NCBI GenBank assembly: GCA_963734365.1
Contig: CAVTGV010000002.1
Span: 1 to 64,000 of the forward strand
Length of the DNA: 64,000 bases
Direction: 5' to 3'
Source of the DNA: JACVRW01 sp963734365
GTDB taxonomy: Bacteria; Actinomycetota; Thermoleophilia; Solirubrobacterales; Thermoleophilaceae
Shown here: positions 32,542 to 40,870 of the stretch, piece by piece
Position numbering within the stretch: the first letter of the stretch is position 1
How the letters are laid out: every line of letters starts with the position of its first letter
Translations under genes and position numbers: made by a program
Notes under the pieces: generated by a model
The model's database searches: none
What the model saw: only the letters and a program-made list of their open reading frames with translations
Told to the model about the DNA's origin: nothing

Positions 32542-32946
32542 TCAGGTTTCCCCTTCCTCGATAGACCAGAAGATCGCCATCGCTCCGTGCGTGCCCGACA
32601 TCGTGACGATCGGGATCGCCGTGACGTGGATCTCGTGCTCGCGGCCATCGAGGGCACGGATCCGGAACCGGCCGAGAGCCGGGCGGTTGCCGCGCAGCGC
32701 CACGGTGAGCGGGAGCTCTTCCCACGGGATCGCGTTGCCCTCATCGTCGAGCGGCCCGAACTCGGTGCCCCAGCGCTCGGGAGCGAGCTGGCCGCCCTCC
32801 TCGAAGCGGCGGCCGAGCAGCGCGCCCGCGGCGTCGTTGTAGAAGACGACGATCCCGTCGGCGTCGACCAGGAAGGCTGGGGTCGACAACCCGGTCATCA
32901 GGTTGCGCGCGTGGATCAGCTCGAGCGGGCGCTGGCCTTCGGTCAC
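32542..32946 (-). CDS. PAS-domain protein
   Basis: A 134-residue stand-alone PAS sensor: GLSTPAFLVDADGIVVFYND at ~20-40, then a middle FGPLDDEGNAIPWEELPL, and the C-terminal strands HEIHVTAIPIVT and GAMAIFWSIEE. There is no output domain, so it probably signals through the coupled metallohydrolase. I placed the start at GTG 32946 because TAGAGT lies seven bases upstream; GTG 32955 is the alternative. Ligand unknown. Confidence 0.78.
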   Translation of the reverse strand: MTEGQRPLELIHARNLMTGLSTPAFLVDADGIVVFYNDAAGALLGRRFEEGGQLAPERWGTEFGPLDDEGNAIPWEELPLTVALRGNRPALGRFRIRALDGREHEIHVTAIPIVTMSGTHGAMAIFWSIEEGET

Positions 32947-32956
32947 CGGGCCCACT

Positions 32957-33637
32957 CTACGAGTTGAGCGTGTAGTCCCTCACCTCATCGAGCAGCGAGC
33001 GGCCGCCGATCTCCACCGAGCCGTCTTCGCGCGGGCGCGCGAGGATGCGTGAGCCGCGGCCCTGGTGGATGTCGATGTCGCGCCCGAGGCGCGCCCCGAG
33101 CTGGACCGCGGCCGCGCCCGTGGCCTCGTCCTCCGCGATGCCGATCCGCACCGGGAACATGCGCGAGCGAAGCACTCCGGCCTGCTCGTCGATCCAGGCC
33201 CAGGCACCCACCATGTCGTGCCCCGCCGGGGGCCCGTCGAGCGCCTCCACCTCCTCCGGCGACTCGAGCTGCTCCCAGTCGTAGGTGGGCGGCCACTCGG
33301 GGCGCCCGGCGATGAAGCTCAGCCCCTCGTCGTAGCGAACCGGTACCTCGCCCGCCGGCGGGTGAAGCGCGGCCACCGGGCCGCCCTCCTCGGCCAGGAG
33401 CCATGCGGTGCCGACGCTGGGGTGCCCGGCGAAGTCGAGCTCGACGGTGGGGGTGAAGATCCGTATCTCGCCGCGGGCGGCATCGTCGACGAACACGGTC
33501 TCACTGAGGCCGAGCTCGCGCGCGATCTCCTGGCGCCGCGCGGCCGGGATCTGAGCGCCGTCCAGGAAAACCGCGAGCGGGTTGCCACCCGTGCCGTCCT
33601 CGGAGCAGAACACCCGGAGCAGGTGAAGGGCGGGCAT
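32957..33637 (-). CDS. PhzF-family isomerase
   Basis: A 226-residue member of the PhzF/diaminopimelate-epimerase-like family. FCSEDGTGGNPLAVFLDG opens the protein, LSETVFV carries the family's catalytic Glu, and ELDFAGHPSVGTAWLL and EDEATGAAAVQLGA are conserved. It is shorter than the usual ~260-290 residues, having lost loops in the middle. No phenazine genes are present, so this is a general isomerase of unknown substrate. TAGTTT six bases before ATG 33637 suggests a leaderless transcript. Confidence 0.85.
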   Translation of the reverse strand: MPALHLLRVFCSEDGTGGNPLAVFLDGAQIPAARRQEIARELGLSETVFVDDAARGEIRIFTPTVELDFAGHPSVGTAWLLAEEGGPVAALHPPAGEVPVRYDEGLSFIAGRPEWPPTYDWEQLESPEEVEALDGPPAGHDMVGAWAWIDEQAGVLRSRMFPVRIGIAEDEATGAAAVQLGARLGRDIDIHQGRGSRILARPREDGSVEIGGRSLLDEVRDYTLNS

Positions 33638-33679
33638 GGCCGAAAACTAACCGGCGTGGCTGCGGCTAGGGTTCCGCCG

Positions 33680-34162
33680 GTGGCGGGCGACATCGAGATG
33701 CGTGCGGGCGAGGAGTCCGTGTACCTGGGGCACCCCTCGTGGCGTGCGCTGGCCTCCTTCTACCTGCTCGGTCTGCTGGTGGCGCTCGCGCTTCTCCTGA
33801 TCGTCTTCTTCGCGGTCGATCAGCCCGTCCTCGCGATCGTGCTCGGCGTCGGTCTCGGCGCCCTCGTGCTGGTGGTGGGCTATCTGCGCCGTGTGTCGAC
33901 GAAATACGTGATCACCAATCAGCGGCTGCGCATCAGCCGGGGCATCGTGAGCCGCAAGGTGCAGGAGACGCGGCTCGACCGCGTCCAGAACGTGAACTTC
34001 GACCAGAGCCTCTTCGACCGGATGCTCCGGGTCGGGACCGTCGACTTCGACACCGCCGGTACCGACGACTCCGAGTTTCGCTTCGAATGGGTCAACGACC
34101 CCGAGGGCGTGGTCCGGGCCGTGAACGACGCGATACACGAGCAGCGCAACGCGGGCCCTTGA
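33680..34162 (+). CDS. Membrane protein with bacterial PH domain
   Basis: A 160-residue protein. An N-terminal VYLGHPSWRALASFYLLG leads into two transmembrane helices (~25-70). A bPH_2 domain follows: TKYVITNQRLRISRGIVSRK, ETRLDRVQNVNFDQSLFDR, then VGTVDFDTAGTDD. These are typical of YdbT/YdbS-like membrane proteins. The start GTG 33680 is favoured by TAGGGT seven bases upstream. The stop overlaps the start of the M23 peptidase gene as TTGA. Confidence 0.82.
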   Translation: MAGDIEMRAGEESVYLGHPSWRALASFYLLGLLVALALLLIVFFAVDQPVLAIVLGVGLGALVLVVGYLRRVSTKYVITNQRLRISRGIVSRKVQETRLDRVQNVNFDQSLFDRMLRVGTVDFDTAGTDDSEFRFEWVNDPEGVVRAVNDAIHEQRNAGP

Positions 34163-34650
34163 AGCTCGCCACCATCACCGCGGTCTTCTCCACGGTGGTC
34201 CCGGCGGCGGGTGGGGTGCACGCCCCCGCGCCGGAGGCGGTCTTCCCCGTCGACGGCCACGCGGACTTCGGCGAAGCCGACGCCCGCTTCGGGGCTCCAC
34301 GCTATGGACACGTTCACGAGGGCCAGGACATGTTCGCCGCGGCGGGGACGCCGGTCCGCGCCACGCGCGAGGGGATCGTGGTCGAGAAGGGCGACGACGG
34401 CGGGCGGGGCAACTACCTGGCGATCTGGAACGCCCGGACGCGCAGGACGTTCGTATACCTGCACATGATTCGTCCCTCTCCGCGGCGCAAGGGCGAGCGC
34501 GTGGGCGCCGGCTCGCGCATCGGTGCGGTGGGCTGTACCGGCTCGTGCTGGGGCGACCACCTGCACCTCGAGATGCGGCGTGGTCGCGGCACCACCGGCC
34601 GGCCTCTGGACCCGCTGCCGATGCTGCGCAGTCTCGCCGCGCACCGCTGA
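34159..34650 (+). CDS. Secreted M23 (LytM-type) peptidase
   Basis: A 163-residue exported endopeptidase of the lysostaphin/LytM family, expected to cut peptidoglycan cross-links or to activate other hydrolases. Start TTG 34159 overlaps the upstream stop. The first ~20 residues are a weak signal peptide. Zinc ligands are visible: His and Asp in YGHVHEGQDMF, and the closing HLHLEMR; GKGxN-like scaffolding (GRGNYLAIWN) and a GSCWGDHLH loop fit. The domain is complete though short. Confidence 0.82.
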   Translation: MKLATITAVFSTVVPAAGGVHAPAPEAVFPVDGHADFGEADARFGAPRYGHVHEGQDMFAAAGTPVRATREGIVVEKGDDGGRGNYLAIWNARTRRTFVYLHMIRPSPRRKGERVGAGSRIGAVGCTGSCWGDHLHLEMRRGRGTTGRPLDPLPMLRSLAAHR

Positions 34651-34677
34651 GCACCCAGCGGTTACGCTGCCCGTTCC

Positions 34678-34980
34678 GTGGACCAGATGGAGCTCCGCAA
34701 CCGGCTCGTCATGGCCACCCAGATGTGGCGTGAGGCCACCGATGCTCAACTCCCGCGCATGCCTCCGGGCGACCCGCGTGAGCAGCTCAACGCGTTCGAG
34801 CTGCAGCTCATCGACATGCTCTGCAACCAGGCCACGCCGCAGAGCGCCCGCGACGTGGCCGACAAGACCTGGGACCTCGTGCACGCGCGCTCCGACGACG
34901 ATCCGGTCAAGCGCCGGGTGGTCGAATGCCACGAGGCGCTGGCGCGCCTATCGGCGCGCGGCGGCGGCCCCGGTTTCTAG
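34678..34980 (+). CDS. Hypothetical helical protein
   Basis: A 100-residue mostly helical, polar protein (ELRNRLVMATQMWREATDA, then ELQLIDMLCNQATPQSARDV). Start GTG 34678 with TACGCT nine bases upstream. It precedes the large phosphatase by 12 bases and could be co-transcribed with it. No recognised family. Confidence 0.65.
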   Translation: MDQMELRNRLVMATQMWREATDAQLPRMPPGDPREQLNAFELQLIDMLCNQATPQSARDVADKTWDLVHARSDDDPVKRRVVECHEALARLSARGGGPGF

Positions 34981-34992
34981 GCTTATGCCCCG

Positions 34993-37557
34993 GTGAGGGA
35001 GCTTCCCGAGCTTTTCGACAATCGCGTCAAGGCGCGCTCCCTCGCCTACCTCTTCCTCGCGGGGGCGGCGCTCGGCGCGCTCACCGTTCTGCTGCCCCAC
35101 GCCGAGGAGGTCATGGACCGCGAGCTGCTGCTGCTCGCGGCCGCGGCTGCCGTCATGGCGGTTGCCATATATCTCTGGGCCGGCCGCGCCCGCACGTGGC
35201 AGCTGCACGTTGCGCTGGCGCTCGGCACCGTGATGCTCACGCTCGCCAACTACTACGTCGAGGCGACGGTCACCTATCCGCTCCTCTACACCTGGACGGC
35301 GCTGTTCGCGTTCTATTTCTTCCGGGTCGTCGCGGCGCTGTGGCACGTCGCGTTCATCGGTGTCTGCTACGCCATCGTGCTGATCGCGGTGGAGCCCGGC
35401 AGCGCGATCGTGCGCTGGCTGTTGGCGGTGGGAACTCCGCTCGTGGTGGGACTGCTGCTCACCCGGGTGCTCGGACGGACGCGCGTCGAGGCGCTCGACG
35501 CCGACCGGCGGGCGGACGCGCTGCAGCAGAGCGAGGCCCGCACCCGGCTCCTGCTCGACAGCGCACCGGACGCCTTCATCACGCTCGACACCGACGGCGT
35601 GATCACCTCCTGGAACAGCGCCGCCGAGCGCCTGTTCGGCTGGGAGTCGGCGGAGGCGATCGGCGCCCCGATGCGGGCGCTGATCATCCCGCCCGAGTTC
35701 CATGACCGTCACGACGAGCGCCGTAACGCGCTCGTGGCCACCCCGAGCGCGGTGGCCACCCAGCGCTTCGACGTGGAGTTCCTGCGCCGGGACGGGACGC
35801 GCTTCCCGGGCGAGGCCACCGTTTCCAAGATCCAGATCAAGGGTGAGCCGTTCGTGTCCGGCTTCATCCGCGACGTGAGCGAGCGCGTTCGCCGCGAGGC
35901 GGAGCGAGAGGCCCTGATGCGCGAGCAGGCCGCCCGCGCCGAGGCCGAGCGTGTCACCGATCTGGTGAGCCGCGTGACGCTCCTCGTCGATGCCGCCCTG
36001 GCCTCGGGCACGCTCGACGAGATCCTCTCGTCGCTCGTGCGCGAGGTTCGTGAGGTGCTCGAGGCCGACGCCGCCACGATCATGCTCACCGAGGAGGACG
36101 AGCGCCTGAGCGTGAGGGCGTCCGCGGGTCCCTCGCGGCCCGAAACCGAGACGGACGACGGGGCGCCCGACACGATCGCGTTCGGCGAGGGCTTCGCGGG
36201 CCGCGTGGCCGAGACCCGCGAGGCGATGCTCGCGCACGCCCCGTCACCCGGCGATCTGCCCGACTCGGTGCTCTCGGGGGTCGACCTGGATTCGCTGATC
36301 GGCGTGCCGCTGCTGGCCGACGGCACGGTCACCGGCGTCCTGCTGGCGGGAGCGGCCGCGCCGCGCCGCTTCTCGCCCGACGACCTGACGCTGCTCAGGC
36401 TCGCTGCCGATCGTGTGGCTCTGGCGATCCTCCACGCCCGCCTGTACGACCGCGAGCACCGCATAGCCGAGACCCTCCAGCGCAGCCTGCTGCCCGACCG
36501 TCTGCCCCAGCCACCTGGCCTCGACGTGGCCGCTCGCTACGAGCCGGCGGCCGCGGAGGCGGAGGTGGGCGGCGACTGGTACGACGTGATCCCGATGCCG
36601 GGCGGCAGCGTGGGCCTCGTGATGAGCGACGTGGCCGGCAAGGGTCTCGGGGCGGCGTCCATGGTGGGCCGGCTGCGCAGCGCCCTGCGCGCCTACGCGC
36701 TGGAGGGGCACGACGCCGCGCGGGTGGTCGAGCAGCTCAACAGGCTCGTGTGGACCGACGGCGGTGAGGGCCAGATGGCCACTCTGCTGTACGTGGTCGT
36801 CGATCCCAACGAGAGCGAGATGCAGTGGGTCAACGCGGGCCATCTCGCGCCGCTCTTGGTGGCGGGGGACGCCCAGCCGCAGTTCCTCGAGGGTGGCGGC
36901 TCGGTGCCGCTCGGAGTGCTGGCCTTTCCGACCTACGAGCAGCAGAGGGTGGGCATGGAGCCCGGCTCCACGGTCGTTCTCTACACGGATGGCCTGATCG
37001 AGCGGCCGGGCGAGCATCTCGACGACGGGATGGAGCTGCTCGCCGCGCGGGTGCGTGAGGCGGCGGACGATCCCGAGCGGCTCTGCGAGCACCTGCTCAG
37101 AACGCTGGTGCCCGTGAGCGGCGCGACCGATGACGTGGCGATCCTCGCCCTGCGCAATCTGCCCGTCTCGGACCGCTTCACGGTGAGCTTCGCGTGCGAC
37201 CCGGAGTCGCTGGCTCCGATGCGTTCGATGCTGCGCCGCTGGCTCGGGCACGCGAACGGCGGTGAGCAGGAGGTGGCCGAGATCGTGATGGCCTGCGGGG
37301 AGGCGGCCACCAACGCGATCGAGCACGCCGGCGGGGCGGGCGGCATGCCGTTCGAGGTGAGTGGGCGGCTGGACGGCCAAGAGGTCGAGATCTCCGTGCG
37401 CGACTGGGGCAACTGGCGCAGCCCGCGCCCCGGCGACCAGGGCCGCGGCATCTCGCTTATGGGGGGCCTCATGGGTACCGTTGAAGTGGTGCCGACCGAA
37501 CAGGGAACCACGGTGCGAATGACTCGCAGGCTGCAGGGCAACGGAGGAGAAAGCTGA
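34993..37557 (+). CDS. Membrane sensor phosphatase: 5-6 TM, PAS, GAF, SpoIIE-type PP2C, HATPase
   Basis: An 854-residue signalling protein. Residues ~15-165 contain five or six membrane helices. A PAS domain (LLLDSAPDAFITLDTDGVIT) spans ~185-305, and a GAF domain ~330-470. A SpoIIE/RsbU-type PP2C phosphatase covers ~480-690, with metal sites in AEVGGDWYDV, VMSDVAGKGLGAA and GATDDVAIL. A C-terminal HATPase of the RsbW anti-sigma kinase type lies at ~710-850 (ACGEAATNAIEHA, GRGISLMGGLM). It thus joins a phosphatase and a kinase for STAS-type regulators. The STAS gene directly follows through TGATG. Likely controls a stress sigma factor encoded elsewhere. Confidence 0.9.
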   Translation: MRELPELFDNRVKARSLAYLFLAGAALGALTVLLPHAEEVMDRELLLLAAAAAVMAVAIYLWAGRARTWQLHVALALGTVMLTLANYYVEATVTYPLLYTWTALFAFYFFRVVAALWHVAFIGVCYAIVLIAVEPGSAIVRWLLAVGTPLVVGLLLTRVLGRTRVEALDADRRADALQQSEARTRLLLDSAPDAFITLDTDGVITSWNSAAERLFGWESAEAIGAPMRALIIPPEFHDRHDERRNALVATPSAVATQRFDVEFLRRDGTRFPGEATVSKIQIKGEPFVSGFIRDVSERVRREAEREALMREQAARAEAERVTDLVSRVTLLVDAALASGTLDEILSSLVREVREVLEADAATIMLTEEDERLSVRASAGPSRPETETDDGAPDTIAFGEGFAGRVAETREAMLAHAPSPGDLPDSVLSGVDLDSLIGVPLLADGTVTGVLLAGAAAPRRFSPDDLTLLRLAADRVALAILHARLYDREHRIAETLQRSLLPDRLPQPPGLDVAARYEPAAAEAEVGGDWYDVIPMPGGSVGLVMSDVAGKGLGAASMVGRLRSALRAYALEGHDAARVVEQLNRLVWTDGGEGQMATLLYVVVDPNESEMQWVNAGHLAPLLVAGDAQPQFLEGGGSVPLGVLAFPTYEQQRVGMEPGSTVVLYTDGLIERPGEHLDDGMELLAARVREAADDPERLCEHLLRTLVPVSGATDDVAILALRNLPVSDRFTVSFACDPESLAPMRSMLRRWLGHANGGEQEVAEIVMACGEAATNAIEHAGGAGGMPFEVSGRLDGQEVEISVRDWGNWRSPRPGDQGRGISLMGGLMGTVEVVPTEQGTTVRMTRRLQGNGGES

Positions 37558-37907
37558 TGGAGGAACTGGTCGGGCTCGCAATCGAGGATCGGGGCGACGT
37601 GATCGTCGCGCGCCTCACAGGAGAGCTGGACATTGCGGGCGCGCCCTCCACCGGCAACCAGATCGAGGAGGCGGTGCCCACGTCGGCGCGCGGCCTCGTG
37701 GTGGACATGAGCGAGCTCGAGTTCATCGACTCGAGTGGAGTGGCGATGCTGTTCGGCCTCGTCCGCCGCCTCAGCAGCCGGCGCCAGGAGCTGCGCGTGG
37801 TGGCGCCGGCCGGCCGGCCGGTGGCACGGGTGCTGGAGATCGTGGAGTTCGATCGGGCCGCCCCGGTGAACGTGGACGTGGATTCGGCCGTGGCCGAGCT
37901 GTCCTGA
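37557..37907 (+). CDS. STAS-domain anti-sigma factor antagonist
   Basis: A 116-residue RsbV/SpoIIAA-like STAS protein: VIVARLTGELDIAGAP at the N-terminus and the phosphorylation segment EFIDSSGVAML (~residue 58), where Ser is the expected phospho-acceptor. Start overlaps the stop of the phosphatase/kinase gene (TGATG), so it is almost certainly that protein's substrate. Its stop overlaps the probable start of the tyrosine-phosphatase gene (CTGA). Confidence 0.9.
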   Translation: MEELVGLAIEDRGDVIVARLTGELDIAGAPSTGNQIEEAVPTSARGLVVDMSELEFIDSSGVAMLFGLVRRLSSRRQELRVVAPAGRPVARVLEIVEFDRAAPVNVDVDSAVAELS

Positions 37908-38671
37908 AGGCGGCGCGCCACCTCGACTGGGAGGGGGTCCACAACGCCCGCGACCTCGGCGGCCTGCCCGTGGCCGGCGGCGGGGAGACGCGCTGGGGAG
38001 CCGTGGTCCGGGCCGACTCGCCGGACGAGCTGACGGCCGCGGGCTGGACCGCCGTCGAGCACCACGGCGTGCGCACGGTCATCGACCTTCGAAACGACGA
38101 CGAACGCGACGGCGCCGCCGAGCGGCGACCCCCCGGGATCACCACCGTCCACCTGCCGCACGACGCGATCGAGGACCGCGAGTTCTGGGACGAATGGGCG
38201 GGGGGCGCGCAGGGCGCCACCCCGCTCTACTACGCGCCTCACCTGCACCGCTTCCCGGAGCGCAGCGCACGGGTGCTCGCCGCGGTGGCCGACGCTCCGC
38301 CCGGCGGCGTCCTCGTGCACTGCGCGGCCGGACGCGACCGGACCGGGCTGATCACGGTGCTGCTGCTGGCCCTCGCGGAGGTAGAGACCAGCGCGATCGT
38401 GTCCGACTACGCCTTCAGCGACGAGCGCCTGATCCCCTTCTGGGAGGCTCGCGAGGAAGGTGCCATGGCGGCCGAGCTGGAGGGCTTCCTGAGCGGTCGC
38501 GGCACGTCCGCGGCCGAGCTCATCGTCGCGCTGGTGGAGGAAGGCGAACTCGAGGCCCGACTGCGAGGCGGCGGGCTGACGGACGAGCGCATCGCCGCGC
38601 TACGCGAGCGGCTGGTCGATCCGGCGCCCCTCAGGCCGTGGTGGCCGCCTGAGATGACGCCTCGGCGATGA
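37904..38671 (+). CDS. Tyrosine-protein phosphatase family protein
   Basis: A ~255-residue member of the Y_phosphatase3 group. The P-loop HCAAGRDRTGL (~residue 141) supplies Cys and Arg. The opening LDWEGVHNARDLGGLP is a conserved family start, so GTG 37970 would cut off essential sequence. The only upstream codon in frame that could initiate is CTG 37904, overlapping the STAS stop as CTGA, analogous to the TTGA couplings at 31029 and 34159. Its last 41 bases overlap the convergent hydrolase gene. Role in the phospho-signalling run is likely but unproven. Confidence 0.82.
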   Translation: MKAARHLDWEGVHNARDLGGLPVAGGGETRWGAVVRADSPDELTAAGWTAVEHHGVRTVIDLRNDDERDGAAERRPPGITTVHLPHDAIEDREFWDEWAGGAQGATPLYYAPHLHRFPERSARVLAAVADAPPGGVLVHCAAGRDRTGLITVLLLALAEVETSAIVSDYAFSDERLIPFWEAREEGAMAAELEGFLSGRGTSAAELIVALVEEGELEARLRGGGLTDERIAALRERLVDPAPLRPWWPPEMTPRR

Positions 38672-39449
38672 AGTCGAGCACCAGCCGGTTGAACTCCTCC
38701 GCCCGCTCGACGTTGGCTCCGTGCGGGGCGTTCTCGATCACCGTGAGCCTGGCTCCGGGGATGAGCTCGGCCAGCTCCCGCGCCTTCCATACGGGTACGA
38801 GGATGTCGTGCTCGGATCCGATCACATGCACCGGCAGCGACAGGGAGCCCAGACGGTCCCGGGCGTCGTGGCGGCTCGAGGCGGCCAGCTGGCGGGCGAA
38901 GGCCTCCGGCGGTTGGGGGTGGGGGTTCTGCAGCATCATCCCGCGGACGAACTCGACCATCTCGGAGTTCTCGAAGAACTCCTCGGACTGGTTGAGCAGG
39001 ATCAGCTCGTCCACGTGCTCCTCTCGGCTGATCTTGTGTACTCGCGAGGCCCACACCTCGGCCAGCTTGCGCGCCCAGGCCCCGCCGGCGGCGAACGTGA
39101 CCGCGAGGGTGAGCGTGCGGATGCGCTCCGGGACCTGACACGACATCTCCTGTGCGATGGCCCCACCCATCGAGACGCCGAGCAGGTGGAAGCTGTCGAG
39201 CTCGAGTGCGTCCGCGAGCGTCAGGGTGTCGCGTGCCATGTCGGCGATCTCGTACTCCGCGGTGGCCATCGACGAGCGTCCGACGTCGCGGTTGTCGAAG
39301 ATGATCGTCTGGTGGCGGGCCGAGAAGGCCGGTACCTGCAGCGTCCATGCGAGGACATCGGCCGAGAGGCCCATCACGCACAGAAGGGGCTCGCCCTCGC
39401 CGTGCGTCTCGTAGTAGAGCGTCTGGCCGTTGGCCTCGATCGTTGGCAT
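38631..39449 (-). CDS. Alpha/beta hydrolase
   Basis: A 272-residue alpha/beta-fold hydrolase of the esterase/epoxide-hydrolase-like group. GLSADVLAW is the oxyanion region, DNRDVGRSS a typical loop, GVSMGG the nucleophile elbow (Ser ~94), SEHDILVP the acid, and the catalytic His lies in NAPHGANV. TACGCT six bases before the ATG marks a leaderless promoter, directly next to a 16-base palindrome shared with the divergent monooxygenase gene. It may act with the monooxygenase, for instance on esters it forms. Confidence 0.87.
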   Translation of the reverse strand: MPTIEANGQTLYYETHGEGEPLLCVMGLSADVLAWTLQVPAFSARHQTIIFDNRDVGRSSMATAEYEIADMARDTLTLADALELDSFHLLGVSMGGAIAQEMSCQVPERIRTLTLAVTFAAGGAWARKLAEVWASRVHKISREEHVDELILLNQSEEFFENSEMVEFVRGMMLQNPHPQPPEAFARQLAASSRHDARDRLGSLSLPVHVIGSEHDILVPVWKARELAELIPGARLTVIENAPHGANVERAEEFNRLVLDFIAEASSQAATTA

Positions 39450-39461
39450 CGGCGGAGCGTA

Positions 39462-39477
39462 TTGGCTGGCCAGCCAA
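39462..39477. promoter_or_regulatory. Perfect 16-bp palindrome, probable operator
   Basis: TTGGCTGGCCAGCCAA is its own reverse complement. It occupies the middle of the 50-base gap between the divergent hydrolase and monooxygenase starts and abuts the TACGCT box of the former. A dimeric regulator bound here would block both promoters. No regulator gene is adjacent. Confidence 0.6.
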
Positions 39478-39499
39478 CTTGGTAGGCTCGCTGCGCCTA

Positions 39500-40870
39500 A
39501 TGGGCAAGGTGTGCGTCATCGGTGCGGGCTCCTCCGGCATAGCGGCCTGCCAGGTGCTGCAAGCCCGCGGAATCGACTTCGACTGCTTCGAGAAGGGCTC
39601 GGAGGTCGGGGGCAACTGGCGCTACGACAACGACAACGGGATGTCGTCGGCGTACCGCTCGCTGTTCATCAACACCTCCCGGCGGATGATGGCCTACGCC
39701 ACCTACCCGATGCCGGAGGACTATCCGGACTATCCGCACCACGCGCAGATAGCCACCTACTTCGACGACTTCGTCAACCACTTCGGCTTCAGGGACCGGA
39801 TCCGCTTCCGGACCGAGGTCACGAACGTCGAGCCCGCCCCCGAGGGCGGCTTCCGGGTCACGCTCGACGACGGCAGCTCTCAGCTCTACGAGGCTGTGCT
39901 TGTGGCCAACGGACACCACTGGGATCCGCGTCTGCCGGACCCGCCCTTCCCCGGCCAGGACACCTTCACGGGCGACCAGCTCCATGCCCACTGGTACCGC
40001 GAGCCAGACGAGCGCTTCATCGGCAAGCGAGTGCTCGTGCTGGGTATCGGCAACTCGGCCACCGACATCTCGGTGGAGACCTCGCGTCACTCTGAGATGA
40101 CCTATCTGGCCATGCGCCGCGGCGCGTATGTGATCCCCAAGTACATCGGGGGCAAGCCCACCGACGAGCTGGCGCCCAACTGGATGTCGCGCCTTCCCTT
40201 CGCCGTCACCCGCCGGCTGTTCATGCAGCAGCTCAGGCAGGTCACCGGAAGGATGGAGGCCTACGGCCTGCCCAAGCCCGACCACAAGCTCGGTCAGGCG
40301 CACCCCACGATCTCGTCCGACCTGCTGCCGCGGATCGGCCACGGGCGAATCAAGGTCAAGCCCAACCTCGCCCGCATCGACGGATCCACCGTGCACTTCG
40401 TGGACGGCACGAGCGCCGAGATCGACACGATCGTGTGGTGCACGGGCTACAAGATCACCTTCCCGTTCCTCTCCTCGGAGGTGATCGAGACCGACGGCAA
40501 CCGCGTGTCGCTCTTCCGGCGTGTGGTGCATCCGGAGCGGCCCGGCCTGTACTTCATCGGGCTGGTCCAGCCGCTCGGCGCGATCATGCCTATAGCCGAG
40601 CTGCAGGCCGAGTGGATCGCCGATCTGCTGGAGGGCAGGGCCGCGCTTCCCGACCCGATGACCATGCGCAGCGAGATTGCCGCTGAGCAGGAGGCAATGC
40701 GCCGGCGCTACGTGGCCTCGCCCCGTCACACCATCCAGGTCGATTTCCAGCCCTACATGCGGCAGCTCCAGACGGAGCGCCGGCGCGTGGAGGGCATAAA
40801 GCGTCCACTCGACCCGGTCGCGACGCCGGGGGAGCGGCAGGACCGGCTGGCCCCCACAGCGTCCGGCTGA
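39500..40870 (+). CDS. Flavin-containing monooxygenase
   Basis: A 456-residue class B flavoprotein monooxygenase (FMO/Baeyer-Villiger-like). The FAD loop is VIGAGSSGIAACQVL at the N-terminus, followed by FEKGSEVGGNWRYDNDNG. The FMO fingerprint appears as FTGDQLHAHWYR (~residue 156) and the NADPH loop as VLGIGNSATDISVE (~178). WCTGY late in the chain is also typical. It inserts one oxygen into a carbon or heteroatom using NADPH. Its stop overlaps the SDR start (TGATG), and an aldehyde dehydrogenase follows, forming an oxidation operon. Confidence 0.9.
   Translation: MGKVCVIGAGSSGIAACQVLQARGIDFDCFEKGSEVGGNWRYDNDNGMSSAYRSLFINTSRRMMAYATYPMPEDYPDYPHHAQIATYFDDFVNHFGFRDRIRFRTEVTNVEPAPEGGFRVTLDDGSSQLYEAVLVANGHHWDPRLPDPPFPGQDTFTGDQLHAHWYREPDERFIGKRVLVLGIGNSATDISVETSRHSEMTYLAMRRGAYVIPKYIGGKPTDELAPNWMSRLPFAVTRRLFMQQLRQVTGRMEAYGLPKPDHKLGQAHPTISSDLLPRIGHGRIKVKPNLARIDGSTVHFVDGTSAEIDTIVWCTGYKITFPFLSSEVIETDGNRVSLFRRVVHPERPGLYFIGLVQPLGAIMPIAELQAEWIADLLEGRAALPDPMTMRSEIAAEQEAMRRRYVASPRHTIQVDFQPYMRQLQTERRRVEGIKRPLDPVATPGERQDRLAPTASG

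Noticed and set aside
32957..33637. Phenazine biosynthesis locus
   Set aside because: PhzF-family proteins are widespread isomerases, and none of the other phenazine genes is present.
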